Positions 33,899 to 41,917 of a DNA stretch of 64,000 bases are shown here, one piece after another. Position numbers and translations under genes: made by a program. This stretch comes from Wenzhouxiangella sediminis. GTDB lineage: Bacteria; Pseudomonadota; Gammaproteobacteria; Xanthomonadales; Wenzhouxiangellaceae. Below the pieces are notes generated by a model. That model was not told where the DNA came from and did not search any database. It was given only the letters and a program-made list of their open reading frames with translations. The stretch covers positions 62,001 through 126,000 of the forward strand of contig NZ_QUZK01000042.1 in the NCBI RefSeq assembly GCF_003410055.1. The letters run 5' to 3'. The stretch's first letter is position 1. Every line of letters begins with the position of its first letter.

Positions 33899-34216
33899 AT
33901 GTTCGAAATCAAAGCCTACATCCGACCTGCACTGCTCGACCGAGTCATCGATGCGTTGGGTCAGATGGGCGGGCATCACGGTATTGCCGTGGTGCCCGTC
34001 CAGGAGTATGGCCATGCGGCCGACGACGGCGACGGGCTCGTCAGGGCCGAGATGATCAAGCTCGAAGTCAACGCCGAAGCCGATCGCGTCGACGCGATCG
34101 TCGAGCTGATCCTGTCTGATGCAAGAAGCTGGGAGGGTCATGTTGGCGATGGCATCGTCACGGTCAGTGAGTTGCGGTCGGCCCGAAAAATCGAGGACGG
34201 TAAGGAAATCGATTAG
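33899..34216 (+). CDS. PII-like signalling protein of the metal-efflux-associated group
   Basis: 105-aa GlnB-like ferredoxin-fold protein. The N-terminus MFEIKAYIRPALLDRVIDAL is the PII start; KLEVNAEADRVDAIVELIL and GHVGDGIVTVSEL match the second half. The T-loop tyrosine of GlnB is absent and the loop is short (VPVQEYGHAADDGDG). Known surveys describe a PII subgroup (PII-NG) encoded beside Cus/Czc-type pumps, which fits this position 15 bp after the pump gene. It could sense nucleotides or metal and modulate the pump or its expression; no partner has been proved here. Confidence 0.8.
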   Translation: MFEIKAYIRPALLDRVIDALGQMGGHHGIAVVPVQEYGHAADDGDGLVRAEMIKLEVNAEADRVDAIVELILSDARSWEGHVGDGIVTVSELRSARKIEDGKEID

Positions 34217-34575
34217 CCATTCGCCGAGACAATCATCGGCTGCTTCACAGGTCTCGATTCCCTCACTGCCGGAAAAAGTGCTGCGCTTCAGCAGTGCGAG
34301 TTGGCGCAGGAAGATTGCCGAGATGAGGGGTAAAACGAGTGGTTTGTCCCATCCGCCTGTTCGTTCCGGACAGACCAGCCAATATTTCATGGGCGGCCCG
34401 ACTCCGGGCACGGCCGGGCAGGTGTCGAATTCGCCCCGTTGCTGTCACGAGCCGGGCACGATTTGGGCACAGAATGGGCACAAGATCGATCCGGCGCTGC
34501 AGGAAGAGGGATCCCGGTCGGCCGGGGAGGGCGCCAGGAGTTCAGGGGCTTAGGCTGTATCTTTATGATCCGGAA
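34217..34575. other. Right-end spacer of the island
   Basis: There is no confident gene. Frames over this stretch look random. One rightward frame ends with HEPGTIWAQNGHKIDPALQE and a stop at 34553, which resembles the non-conserved tail of some phage-type integrases next to a tRNA target, so a truncated integrase end may lie here; this is weak. The segment runs from the PII-like stop to the tRNA terminator. Confidence 0.35.
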
Positions 34576-34604
34576 CGAAAAACGCCGGCTCGAGGGCCGG
34601 CGTT
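34576..34604 (-). terminator. Terminator of tRNA-Pro
   Basis: Leftward transcript forms a 9-bp stem AACGCCGGC with GCCGGCGTT and a six-base loop, then a run of five T (A-run 34578-34582 on the plus strand partly in the stem). It lies 16 bp beyond the CCA end of the tRNA. Confidence 0.8.
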
Positions 34605-34619
34605 CTTGCGGGATTCGGC

Positions 34620-34665
34620 TGGTCGGGGTGACTGGATTCGAACCAGCGACTCCTGCCTCCCGAAG
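34620..34665 (-). repeat. Right attachment repeat inside tRNA-Pro
   Basis: Identical over 46 bp to 7217-7262, same orientation. It covers the CCA end through the 3' part of the anticodon loop (plus-strand end CCGAAG). Crossing over between the two copies would excise a circle of 27,403 bp and leave one intact tRNA gene. Confidence 0.93.
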
Positions 34666-34696
34666 ACAGTGCTCTACCAGGCTGAGCTACACCCCG
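34620..34696 (-). tRNA. tRNA-Pro, anticodon CGG
   Basis: 77-nt cloverleaf on the minus strand. The acceptor stem CGGGGTG pairs with CACCCCG; the D arm is GCTCAGCCTGGTAGAGC; the anticodon stem CTGTC/GGCAG holds loop TTCGGGA with anticodon CGG; the T arm GCTGG-TTCGAAT-CCAGT and an encoded CCA (34620-34622) complete it. All conserved positions are present. Its 3' 46 bp are the attachment core of the island and were supplied by the element. The gene has its own promoter and terminator. Confidence 0.95.
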
Positions 34697-34708
34697 ACGA
34701 AGCCGGCC

Positions 34709-34737
34709 ATTCTAGTCGAACGCGTTCGGGGAGGCAA
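34709..34737 (-). promoter_or_regulatory. Promoter of tRNA-Pro
   Basis: On the minus strand TTGCCT (34732-34737), a 17-bp spacer and TAGAAT (34709-34714) form a good sigma-70 promoter whose start point would lie a few bases before the tRNA 5' end at 34696. Confidence 0.72.
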
Positions 34738-35088
34738 GGCTCGGAGGCAAAAATCGGCGCCAGCGGCGGCCGGCTCTCGAAACCACGCTGATTTCGGCGT
34801 ATAGTCAGCGGCGAAATGCCTGTCGCACTCCTGCCTTGAGGGAGGTGGGGGTGGATGCAGGCCGCAATTCGAGGGGATGGTCGTGATGCGCAGAATCAAG
34901 CTCCCGCCCGGAACCGGGTTAATTCCGTTTTGCGGTTGTCGCGGTGTTGCGCAAAAGTTAAAATGTTGTAATCCCGCTGTCACCGAGGGTTTCTAGAATG
35001 CCACGCACTCGTCAAGGCAACGAGCTGCGGGCCATTCCCTGAATGTGGTTCGGTTCCTTGTATATATGTCACCCAACGGAGTAGTTGC
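34738..35088. other. Intergenic region before TonB receptor
   Basis: No gene seen. It probably holds the promoter of the receptor gene: TTGCGC (34947-34952), a 16-bp spacer and TAATCC (34969-34974) is one candidate; an AT-rich TATATATG near 35061 is another. GGAG at 35078 serves as the ribosome site for the ATG at 35089. Confidence 0.4.
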
Positions 35089-38000
35089 ATGAAACTTGTA
35101 GACTTTTCGCGTCTTTCGCGCGTCTGGTCGGCGTTCATGGTGCTCGGCATGCTGGCGCTCGTCAGCCTGCCGGCGGCTGATGCCAACGCCCAGGCCACGT
35201 CCGCCGATCTTCGCGGTCGCGTTATCGCCCAGGACGGCAGCGCCGTGTCCGGCGCCAACGTCCTGATTCTCCACGTGCCCTCCGGCACCGTCTCCGAAGC
35301 GGTCACCGGCGAGACCGGCGGCTTCTTCCGCGGCGGTCTCCGAGTCGGCGGTCCTTACCAGATCACCGTGACGGCCGAAGGATACGAAGCCGCCCAGGAA
35401 GGCGATATCTTCCTCGAGCCGGGCTCGCAGGATCCCCTGGTGTTCTCGCTGGGCGAGGCAGACCGCGACCTGGGCACCATCCAGGTGACCGGCACCGCCA
35501 TTTCCGCGGCGACCGAGCTTAACAACGGCGTGGGCTCGACCTTCAGTGCCCGCGACATTCAGAACCAGCCCGCGGCCGACCGCGACGTGATCGCCACCAT
35601 GGCGCGCGACCCGCTGGTGCAGACCGAGGAAGTCGGCATCATGTCCGTGGCCGGCGTCAACCCGCGCTTCAACGCCTTTGCCATCGACGGTTCGCTGCAG
35701 CAGGACGATTTCGGCCTGTCCGACGGCACCTACGCCACGACGCGCTCGCCGATCAACCTCGACGCCATCGAGTCGGCCACGCTGGTCGCCTCCGACTACT
35801 CCGTGACCTCCAGCGGCTTCACCGGTGGCCTGGTCAACGTCGTGACCAAGTCGGGCACGAACGAATTCGACGGCTCGCTGTACTACGCCTATCAAGACGA
35901 CGGGATGATCGGCACCGACTACGACGGCGGCGAATACGATCCCGGTGATTTCGAAGAGAAGGAATACGGCTTCACCCTCGGCGGCCCGATCGTCAAGGAC
36001 AAGCTGTTCTTCTTCGTCTCCTATGACGAGTACGAGAACGCCTCCCCGGCCGATTTCTCCAACTCCGACCGCTTCAACGGCGTCGATCCGCAGTTCTTCA
36101 ACGCGATTCGCCAGATCATTCAGAACAACTACGGCTTCGATCCGGGCGGACGCCCGCAGGTTGTCAACGTGCCGCAGACTTCCGAGCGCACGCTGGCCAA
36201 GCTCGACTGGAACATCAACAACGATCATCGCCTGTCTCTGACCTACCAGAAGTCCGAAGAGAACGACGTCAGCGTCGATTCGACCGCGCTTGAATCGGCC
36301 TGGTACGACATTCCCCTGTCGATCGAAGCGACCACCGCTGAGCTGTTCTCTGACTGGACCTACAACTTCTCGACCAATCTGCGCGTCAACTACACCGAAA
36401 AGGTGCGCGGCCAGAACTGCCGCGCGGGCTCGCAGTACGGCCAGATCTCGCTGGACTTCTTCGATCTCGACGGCATCGCCGGCAGCCCGCTCGAGGGCCT
36501 GCTGACCGAAGGTGGTGACTTCATCGCCGGTTGCGACAACTTCCGTCACGCCAACGCCTTCGACGACGAGCGCCTGCAGGTCTTCGCCTCCGGCGAGTAC
36601 TTCATGGGCGATCACCTGATCACCTTCGGTACGGAGTACCAGCAGTACGACCTGTTCAACGCCTTCATTCCGTTCTCGAACGGCGACTTCCAGTTCGACA
36701 GCTACGACGACCTGGTCAACGGCACCGCCGACGTGTTCTACAGCAACGTGTCCTCCAACAACGCCCAGCAGGGCGCCTCGCAGTGGGGCTACGACCACTG
36801 GGCCCTGTTCGTGCAGGACACCTGGTCGATCACGCCGGACTTCGAGCTGAGCTACGGCCTGCGCTACGAGCGTTTCGACCAGAGCGATGCGCCTGAATTC
36901 AGCCAGGCTGTCTACGACGAGTACGGCGTCGATACCAGCAACAACATCGACGGCAACGACCTGATCATGCCGCGCATCGGCTTCTTCTGGCGGCCGTGGA
37001 ACCGCGCCAGCATCAGCGGCGGCTTCGGCCTGTTCGCCGGCGGCGATCCCAAGGTCTGGACCTCCAACGCCTTCCAGCAGGCCACCTTCGGCGCCTTCGC
37101 TTCCGACGTTCAGAACGTCGATATTACCCAGGTGCCGCAGGAGCTGCTCGACCAGGTGGCCACCGGAACGGCGACGCCGATCGACTATATCGGTGAAGAC
37201 TTCGACACGCCGTCCGACTGGAAGGCCTCGCTGCGCTTCGAGCAGGCGTTCGACTTCCAGATCGGTGGCCTGGACCTGGGCGACGACTACCGCTTTACCG
37301 CCCAGTACCTCTACACCGAGGCCCGCGACGGTTTCATCTGGGAGAACGTGGCCCATACCAACGAAGCCGCGCTGCCGCTGGGCACCGCCCCGGACGGCCG
37401 TCCGATCTACGCCGATCTGGAAGACCTGGGCATTCCGAACCTGACGCGCCTGACCAACAGCAGCGGTTCGAACAGCAGCGTGCTGTCGCTTAGCCTGGCC
37501 AAGTACTTCGACAGCGGCGTGAACTTCAACTTCAGCTACGCCTACCAGGACACCGAGATCGTCTCCGAGGGCACGTCCTCGCGCGGCATCTCGAACTGGC
37601 GTTCGATCTTCGCGGTCGACAAGAACGACCCGACGCCGCGGCTGTCGCCCTGGAACATCGAGCACTCGTTCAAGCTGAACCTTGGCTACGAGCGCGCTTT
37701 CTTCGGTAGCTACGCGACTCGCGTGGACCTGTTCGGTCGCGTGTTCAAGGGCGACGTCTTCAGCACCTCCTACGACGTCGATCCGGACAACACCCTGTTC
37801 GGCCGTGCCGGCCTGGGTGAGGCCCCTTACGACAACATCCCGCTCTATATCCCGGACCTCAACGGTGATCCGCGCGTGGTCTACGGCTCGGGCTTCAACA
37901 TGGACGAGTTCGCCGAATACGTCCGCAACAACGGCATTCCCACCGGTCAGATTCACGAGCCGTACTCGTCGACCTCCAACGACTGGAACAACATCTGGGA

Positions 38001-38370
38001 TCTGCGCTTCCAGCAGGAGATCCCGAGCATTCCGGGCCTGGATCGCTTCGTCGGCGAGAACCGCTTCAAGGTCATTCTCGATATCGAGAACTTCCTGAAC
38101 CTGCTCAACGACGACTGGGGTCGCTACACCAACGGGCCGTTCTTCGGACAGGCCGCCGTCATGGACGCCGACCTGGTTTCGGCTGCCGACGTGGCCGCCA
38201 ACGGCATCGACGGCGCCACGGCGCTGACCGGCGACCAGCCGCGTCAGGTCTGCCAGGCCGCCAGCGACTGCCTGTACCGCTACAACGAGTTCGACGGTGA
38301 TCCCACCGCGTTTACCGATCGCCAGCGTTCGGTTTACGAAATCCGCCTGACCCTGCGCTATGATTTCTGA
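35089..38370 (+). CDS. TonB-dependent receptor with carboxypeptidase-regulatory-like domain (Oar type)
   Basis: 1093-aa outer-membrane receptor. It has a signal peptide (LGMLALVSLPAADANA), then a beta-sandwich carboxypeptidase-regulatory-like domain (DLRGRVIAQDGSAVSGANVL to about residue 120), a plug domain (STFSARDIQNQPAADRDVIA; GGLVNVVTKSGTNEF) and a very long barrel ending EIRLTLRYDF with terminal Phe. In Xanthomonadales and relatives such Oar-like receptors are numerous and linked to uptake of large organic substrates or to adhesion; this ligand is unknown. Strong third-position GC bias gives a 987-codon antisense open frame that is not a gene. The gene is followed by a double-hairpin terminator. 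Confidence 0.92.
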   Translation: MKLVDFSRLSRVWSAFMVLGMLALVSLPAADANAQATSADLRGRVIAQDGSAVSGANVLILHVPSGTVSEAVTGETGGFFRGGLRVGGPYQITVTAEGYEAAQEGDIFLEPGSQDPLVFSLGEADRDLGTIQVTGTAISAATELNNGVGSTFSARDIQNQPAADRDVIATMARDPLVQTEEVGIMSVAGVNPRFNAFAIDGSLQQDDFGLSDGTYATTRSPINLDAIESATLVASDYSVTSSGFTGGLVNVVTKSGTNEFDGSLYYAYQDDGMIGTDYDGGEYDPGDFEEKEYGFTLGGPIVKDKLFFFVSYDEYENASPADFSNSDRFNGVDPQFFNAIRQIIQNNYGFDPGGRPQVVNVPQTSERTLAKLDWNINNDHRLSLTYQKSEENDVSVDSTALESAWYDIPLSIEATTAELFSDWTYNFSTNLRVNYTEKVRGQNCRAGSQYGQISLDFFDLDGIAGSPLEGLLTEGGDFIAGCDNFRHANAFDDERLQVFASGEYFMGDHLITFGTEYQQYDLFNAFIPFSNGDFQFDSYDDLVNGTADVFYSNVSSNNAQQGASQWGYDHWALFVQDTWSITPDFELSYGLRYERFDQSDAPEFSQAVYDEYGVDTSNNIDGNDLIMPRIGFFWRPWNRASISGGFGLFAGGDPKVWTSNAFQQATFGAFASDVQNVDITQVPQELLDQVATGTATPIDYIGEDFDTPSDWKASLRFEQAFDFQIGGLDLGDDYRFTAQYLYTEARDGFIWENVAHTNEAALPLGTAPDGRPIYADLEDLGIPNLTRLTNSSGSNSSVLSLSLAKYFDSGVNFNFSYAYQDTEIVSEGTSSRGISNWRSIFAVDKNDPTPRLSPWNIEHSFKLNLGYERAFFGSYATRVDLFGRVFKGDVFSTSYDVDPDNTLFGRAGLGEAPYDNIPLYIPDLNGDPRVVYGSGFNMDEFAEYVRNNGIPTGQIHEPYSSTSNDWNNIWDLRFQQEIPSIPGLDRFVGENRFKVILDIENFLNLLNDDWGRYTNGPFFGQAAVMDADLVSAADVAANGIDGATALTGDQPRQVCQAASDCLYRYNEFDGDPTAFTDRQRSVYEIRLTLRYDF

Positions 38371-38390
38371 CCAGCCGGCGTAATCAGGAG

Positions 38391-38450
38391 GAGAGCCCGG
38401 CTGCGGCCGGGTTCTCGAAGGAAACGGCCAGCCTTCGTGCTGGCCGTTTC
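38391..38450 (+). terminator. Double-hairpin terminator after TonB receptor
   Basis: Two consecutive perfect hairpins: GAGAGCCCGGC with GCCGGGTTCTC around a TGCG loop (38391-38416), then GAAACGGCCAGC with GCTGGCCGTTTC around CTTCGT (38421-38450, 12 bp). The second ends in a T-rich TTTCCGTTTC. It separates the receptor from ppnN. Confidence 0.78.
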
Positions 38451-38467
38451 CGTTTCAGGCCGCCATA

Positions 38468-39898
38468 ATGAACGGTTTGCACAAGCCACGAGAAACGATG
38501 AACGAATTCGCAACGCACAAGAACGAAGAGCTACGGGATACTGTTTCGACCAGCGTCTATCCGGCGCGCAGCCTGAAGGTGTTGTCGCGCGCGGAAGTCG
38601 CGCGCCTGTCGGACGCCACCGAAGAGGTGGGCGGCTTGCTTCGTCAGGTGGCGCTCGCGGTTCTGACCTCGGGTGAGCAGGGCGACGATGCCGAGAAGAT
38701 GCTCGAGACCTACAAGGATTTCCGCATCGAGGTGCACCAGGTCACCCGCGGTATGCGCATCGACCTGGAGAACGCGCCGGGCTGCGCCTTCGTCGACGGC
38801 GAGATGATCCGCGGCATCCGCGAACTGCTTTCGGCCGTCGTGCGCGACATCGTCTACTTTCACACCGAGATCCATCCCAGCCCGTATTTCGACCTCGACA
38901 GCTCGGAGGGGATCACCAACACCGTTTTCGAGATCCTGCGCAACGCCAAGCTGCTCGACACCGACGTCGATCCGCGCATGATCGTGTGCTGGGGCGGGCA
39001 TTCGATCAGCAGCGAGGAGTACGACTACACCAAGGAAACCGGCTACCAGCTGGGCCTGCGCGGCATGGATATCTGCACCGGCTGCGGGCCCGGCGCCATG
39101 AAAGGGCCGATGAAGGGCGCGACCATCGCCCACGCCAAGCAGCGCACGCTGCCCGGTCGCTACGTCGGCATTTCCGAGCCCGGCATCATCGCCGCCGAGT
39201 CGCCCAATCCGATCGTCAACGACCTGGTGATCATGCCCGACATCGAGAAGCGCCTCGAAGGCTTCGTCCGTCTCGGGCACGGCATTCTCGTATTCCCGGG
39301 CGGCGTGGGCACGGCCGAGGAAATCCTCTACCTGCTCGGCGTGCTGCTCAACCCGGACAATGCCGACATGCCGTTCCCGCTGGTGTTCACCGGGCCGGAG
39401 TCGGCGCGCGATTACTTCGAGGAAATCGATCGCTTCGTGGGCCTGACCCTCGGCGAGGCCGCCCGCGAGCGCTACCGCATCATCATCGACAACCCGGTTG
39501 CCGTGGCCCGCCACATGGCCGAAGGTATGCAGAAAGTCCGCCAGTGGCGCGTGGATACCAACGACGCCTTCTATTTCAACTGGAAGCTCACCACCGACGT
39601 CGGCTTCCAGGAGCCGTTCGAAGTCACCCACGAGAGCATGGCGAGCCTGGATATCTCGCCCGAATTGCCGGTGCACGAACTGGCCGCCAATCTGCGCCGT
39701 CTGTTCTCGGGCATCGTCACCGGCAACGTCAAGCCCAACGGCCTGCGCGCCATCCGCGAGCACGGCCCCTTCGAGATCAAGGGCGAGCCCGCCATCCTGG
39801 CCGCGCTCGACGACCTGCTCAAGCGCTTCGTCGCCCAGCACCGCATGAAACTGCCCGGCGGCAAGCCGTACGAACCATGCTATCGCATCGTAAGCTGA
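38468..39898 (+). CDS. ppnN: Pyrimidine/purine nucleotide 5'-monophosphate nucleosidase PpnN (LOG family)
   Basis: 476-aa cytoplasmic enzyme that hydrolyses nucleoside monophosphates to base and ribose 5-phosphate; in E. coli it is activated by (p)ppGpp. The N-terminal region (SRAEVARLSDATEEVGGLLR) and FVDGEMIRGIRELLSAVVRD match PpnN. The Rossmann/LOG core has CWGGHSISSEEYDY, CTGCGPGAMKGPMKG, and the catalytic FPGGVGTAEE. Length fits E. coli PpnN (454 aa). The ATG at 38468 or the second ATG at 38498 could be the start; neither has a strong ribosome site. It stands alone between the terminator and the repeat region. Confidence 0.92.
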   Translation: MNGLHKPRETMNEFATHKNEELRDTVSTSVYPARSLKVLSRAEVARLSDATEEVGGLLRQVALAVLTSGEQGDDAEKMLETYKDFRIEVHQVTRGMRIDLENAPGCAFVDGEMIRGIRELLSAVVRDIVYFHTEIHPSPYFDLDSSEGITNTVFEILRNAKLLDTDVDPRMIVCWGGHSISSEEYDYTKETGYQLGLRGMDICTGCGPGAMKGPMKGATIAHAKQRTLPGRYVGISEPGIIAAESPNPIVNDLVIMPDIEKRLEGFVRLGHGILVFPGGVGTAEEILYLLGVLLNPDNADMPFPLVFTGPESARDYFEEIDRFVGLTLGEAARERYRIIIDNPVAVARHMAEGMQKVRQWRVDTNDAFYFNWKLTTDVGFQEPFEVTHESMASLDISPELPVHELAANLRRLFSGIVTGNVKPNGLRAIREHGPFEIKGEPAILAALDDLLKRFVAQHRMKLPGGKPYEPCYRIVS

Positions 39899-40203
39899 CA
39901 CCTCGCTGAGGAGCGGGCGAGGTCGGCCTGCCCGTTGCCGTGTTTCCCGTCGTTAGCTAGTTGGCTGGTTCGCAAGTTGGCTGGTTCGGCAACTTGTCGT
40001 CGTTGCTGGGCGGCTGCGCCGCGCAAGTTCTGGTGGATCCTCCGTCGGTCTGCACGCTGATTTGACAGCTCGCCAGCCACCCAGCCACCCAGCCACCCAG
40101 CCAACCAGCCAACCAGCCAACCAGCCAACCAGCCAACCAGCCCGGCGCCAACCCCCTGAAACTGCTTGACACTCCGCGGTGCGAGGGCTATGGTGGCGCG
40201 AAG
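39899..40203. other. Repeat-bearing spacer between ppnN and the dcw cluster
   Basis: No gene. It contains two inverted copies of the repeat unit (TTGGCTGG at 39961-39968 and 39977-39984) and the tandem array at 40073-40140. Minus-strand frames here encode monotonous Gly/Trp/Leu strings that simply reflect the repeat. The inverted copies could pair with the tandem array to form a long stem-loop in the transcript. Confidence 0.6.
40073..40140. repeat. 8-bp tandem repeat (CCAGCCAC/CCAGCCAA)
   Basis: Eight full units plus a half unit in perfect tandem: three CCAGCCAC then five CCAGCCAA then CCAG. The step from one variant to the other suggests expansion by slipped replication. It lies 64 bp before the first MraZ box. 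There are no spacers, so it is not a CRISPR array. Confidence 0.95.
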
Positions 40204-40228
40204 TGGGAAATTGTGGGAATAAGTGGTT
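40204..40228 (+). promoter_or_regulatory. MraZ box (three TGGG-type repeats)
   Basis: TGGGA (40204), TGGGA (40214) and TGGTT (40224), each 10 bp apart, i.e. TGGGN separated by 5 bp, the known MraZ operator arrangement. They lie 26 bp before the mraZ start codon and would let MraZ autoregulate the dcw operon. The third copy is one base off consensus. Confidence 0.82.
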
Positions 40229-40253
40229 CCTGAGTGGAAGTGAGTGCTGAGCC

Positions 40254-40706
40254 GTGTTTTTTGGTGAAACCGCCATCAATCTCGACGCCAAGGGCCGCAT
40301 GGCGGTCCCGACGCGTTATCGCGAGGATCTCGAGGCGGACTGCGAGAACCGGCTGGTGCTCACCTACTCGGCATTCGACGCCGGCTGCCTTTGGCTCTAT
40401 CCGCACCCCGAGTGGGAGAGGATCCGTGACGAAGTAATGGGTCTGTCGACTTTCAATCCCAGCCACCGCAGCCTGCAGCGTCGGCTGGTGGGCTCCGCGA
40501 CCCAGCTCGAGCTCGACTCCAATTCCCGAATTCTGTTGCCGGTCACCCTCAGGCAGGTGGCCGGTCTGGACAAGCGCGTGGTCTTCATGGGCATGGGCCA
40601 GCGCTTTGAAATCTGGAACGAGGACATCCTCAATCAACGCCGCGCCGCCGAGGAACGAGAGATCCAGGAGCAGGCGTCGGCAGAAATGGCGCAACTGGTC
40701 CTTTAG
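40254..40706 (+). CDS. mraZ: Transcriptional regulator MraZ
   Basis: 150-aa DNA-binding protein of the AbrB-like double-MraZ fold, forming rings that repress the dcw operon. The first repeat begins FFGETAINLDAKGRMAVPTR and the second has LELDSNSRILLPVTLR; both carry the conserved D-x-K/N-x-R-x-x-x-P pattern. It starts at GTG 40254, giving the family N-terminus MFFGE. Its stop is 3 bp before rsmH. The MraZ box upstream supports autoregulation. Confidence 0.96.
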   Translation: MFFGETAINLDAKGRMAVPTRYREDLEADCENRLVLTYSAFDAGCLWLYPHPEWERIRDEVMGLSTFNPSHRSLQRRLVGSATQLELDSNSRILLPVTLRQVAGLDKRVVFMGMGQRFEIWNEDILNQRRAAEEREIQEQASAEMAQLVL

Positions 40707-40709
40707 GTC

Positions 40710-41654
40710 ATGGCCAGGGACCACGAACATGTACCGGTGCTGCACGGGCCGGCACTGGATGCGTTGAGGATTCGTGCCGATGGCGTCTACGTCGATGGCA
40801 CATACGGTCGGGGAGGGCACAGCGCGGCCATGCTGGCCCGCCTCGGCGAGGAAGGGCGACTGGTGGTAACGGACCGTGATCCACAGGCGATTGCCGATGC
40901 CCGCGCGAAATATGCCGAGGACGGGCGGGTGACGATTCGCCGCGCGAATTTCGCCGAGATCGGCGCGATCATCGACGAACTCGGGCTGACCGGCCGGGTC
41001 GACGGCCTGCTGCTCGACGTCGGCGTGTCCTCACCCCAGCTCGACGACCCCCAACGCGGCTTCAGCTTCCAGCACGACGGTCCGCTGGACATGCGCATGG
41101 ATCCGGAGTCCGGAGAATCCGTGGCCGACTGGCTGGCGCGCGCCGCGGAATCGGACATTGCCCGCGTCATCAAGGAATACGGCGAAGAGCGCTTCGGTAA
41201 ACGCATCGCCCGCGCCATCGTCAAGGCCCGCGAGGAGGCGCCCATCGAACGGACCGCGCAGCTGGCCGCGATCGTCAGCGAAGCCGTGCCCGGCCCGCCG
41301 TCGCCCCGGCATCCGGCCACCCGGACCTTCCAGGCCCTGCGCATCTTCATCAACGACGAACTCGGCGCCCTCGAAGAAGCCCTCGACGACGGCATCGACC
41401 TGCTCGCGCCCGGCGGGCGATTCGTGGTCATCAGCTTCCACTCCCTCGAGGATCGTCTGGTCAAGCGGCGTTTCGCGAAGGCCGCCAAGCCGCCGCCTGC
41501 AAGCCGTCGGCTTCCCGCCGTGGAGACCTTCGTGCCGCGCCTGAAGCTCATCGGCGGCATGGTCCAGGCCTCTGAGGAGGAAATCGCGGACAACCCGCGC
41601 GCCCGCAGCGCGCGCATGCGTGTGGCCGAAAAGACGGCCGGGGAGGCGACATGA
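40710..41654 (+). CDS. rsmH: 16S rRNA (cytosine1402-N4)-methyltransferase RsmH
   Basis: 314-aa SAM-dependent methyltransferase acting on C1402 of 16S rRNA. HVPVLHGPALDAL is the family N-terminus; YVDGTYGRGGHSAAML is the SAM-binding loop; LLLDVGVSSPQLDDPQRGFS and DMRMDP are signature motifs; TFQALRIFINDELGALEEAL and VISFHSLEDRLVKRRF complete the family pattern. Its end overlaps ftsL by 4 bp. Confidence 0.97.
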   Translation: MARDHEHVPVLHGPALDALRIRADGVYVDGTYGRGGHSAAMLARLGEEGRLVVTDRDPQAIADARAKYAEDGRVTIRRANFAEIGAIIDELGLTGRVDGLLLDVGVSSPQLDDPQRGFSFQHDGPLDMRMDPESGESVADWLARAAESDIARVIKEYGEERFGKRIARAIVKAREEAPIERTAQLAAIVSEAVPGPPSPRHPATRTFQALRIFINDELGALEEALDDGIDLLAPGGRFVVISFHSLEDRLVKRRFAKAAKPPPASRRLPAVETFVPRLKLIGGMVQASEEEIADNPRARSARMRVAEKTAGEAT

Positions 41655-41917
41655 TTCGCTGGCTGCTCCTGCTGGTCCTCACTGCCGCCGTGCTCGCCAG
41701 CGCCATCGGCGTGGTCGTGTTGCGCCACGAATCGCGCCAGCTCTTTGTTGCCCTCCAGGAAGCCGAGGCCGAGCGTGACGCGGCCCGCGTCGAGTGGAGC
41801 CGCCTGCAGCTTGAGCAGGCCTGGCTGGGCGATGCCGGCCGGGTCGAGCGCCAGGCGCGCGAGCAGCTGGGCATGAAATCACCCGAAGATGTCCGAATCC
41901 TGGTGACTTCGCCATGA
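41651..41917 (+). CDS. ftsL: Cell division protein FtsL
   Basis: 88-aa bitopic divisome protein that forms a complex with FtsB and FtsQ. It has one membrane helix (LLLLVLTAAVLASAIGVVVL) near the N-terminus and a coiled-coil leucine-zipper-like periplasmic part (LFVALQEAEAERDAARVEWS), ending with the conserved QAREQLGMKSP. Size and place between rsmH and ftsI are standard; ATGA-type overlaps on both sides. Confidence 0.93.
   Translation: MIRWLLLLVLTAAVLASAIGVVVLRHESRQLFVALQEAEAERDAARVEWSRLQLEQAWLGDAGRVERQAREQLGMKSPEDVRILVTSP

Larger units (their letters stand above)
7217..34665. mobile_element. Genomic island of about 27.4 kb integrated at tRNA-Pro(CGG)
   Basis: The two 46-bp repeats lie in the same orientation 27,403 bp apart. 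The element restores an intact tRNA at its right end (34620-34696) and leaves a tRNA 3' fragment at its left end. Contents fit a mobile cargo island: two coupled tyrosine recombinases next to the left repeat, IS fragments, a metal/sulfur module, a second integrase module, a type I restriction scar, a frameshifted arsenite permease and an RND metal efflux operon. Genes just outside on both sides have uniform chromosomal character (ClC and ABC genes to the left; TonB receptor, ppnN and the dcw cluster to the right). No relaxase, conjugation or replication genes are visible, so self-transfer is unlikely; excision might still be possible. Confidence 0.88.

Noticed and set aside
34119-34553. 144-aa protein at the island's right end
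   Set aside because: It starts inside the PII-like gene in another frame and has no coherent fold; only its tail weakly resembles an integrase end.
34993-37956. 987-codon open frame antisense to the TonB receptor
   Set aside because: It mirrors the GC-biased third positions of the receptor, has a repetitive Val/Gly/Arg composition and no domain.
40073-40140. CRISPR array
   Set aside because: Units are 8 bp in direct tandem with no spacers and there are no cas genes.
39880-40300. Minus-strand frames with Trp/Leu/Gly repeats
   Set aside because: They are translations of the 8-bp repeat in successive frames, with no start signal and no similarity to membrane proteins.
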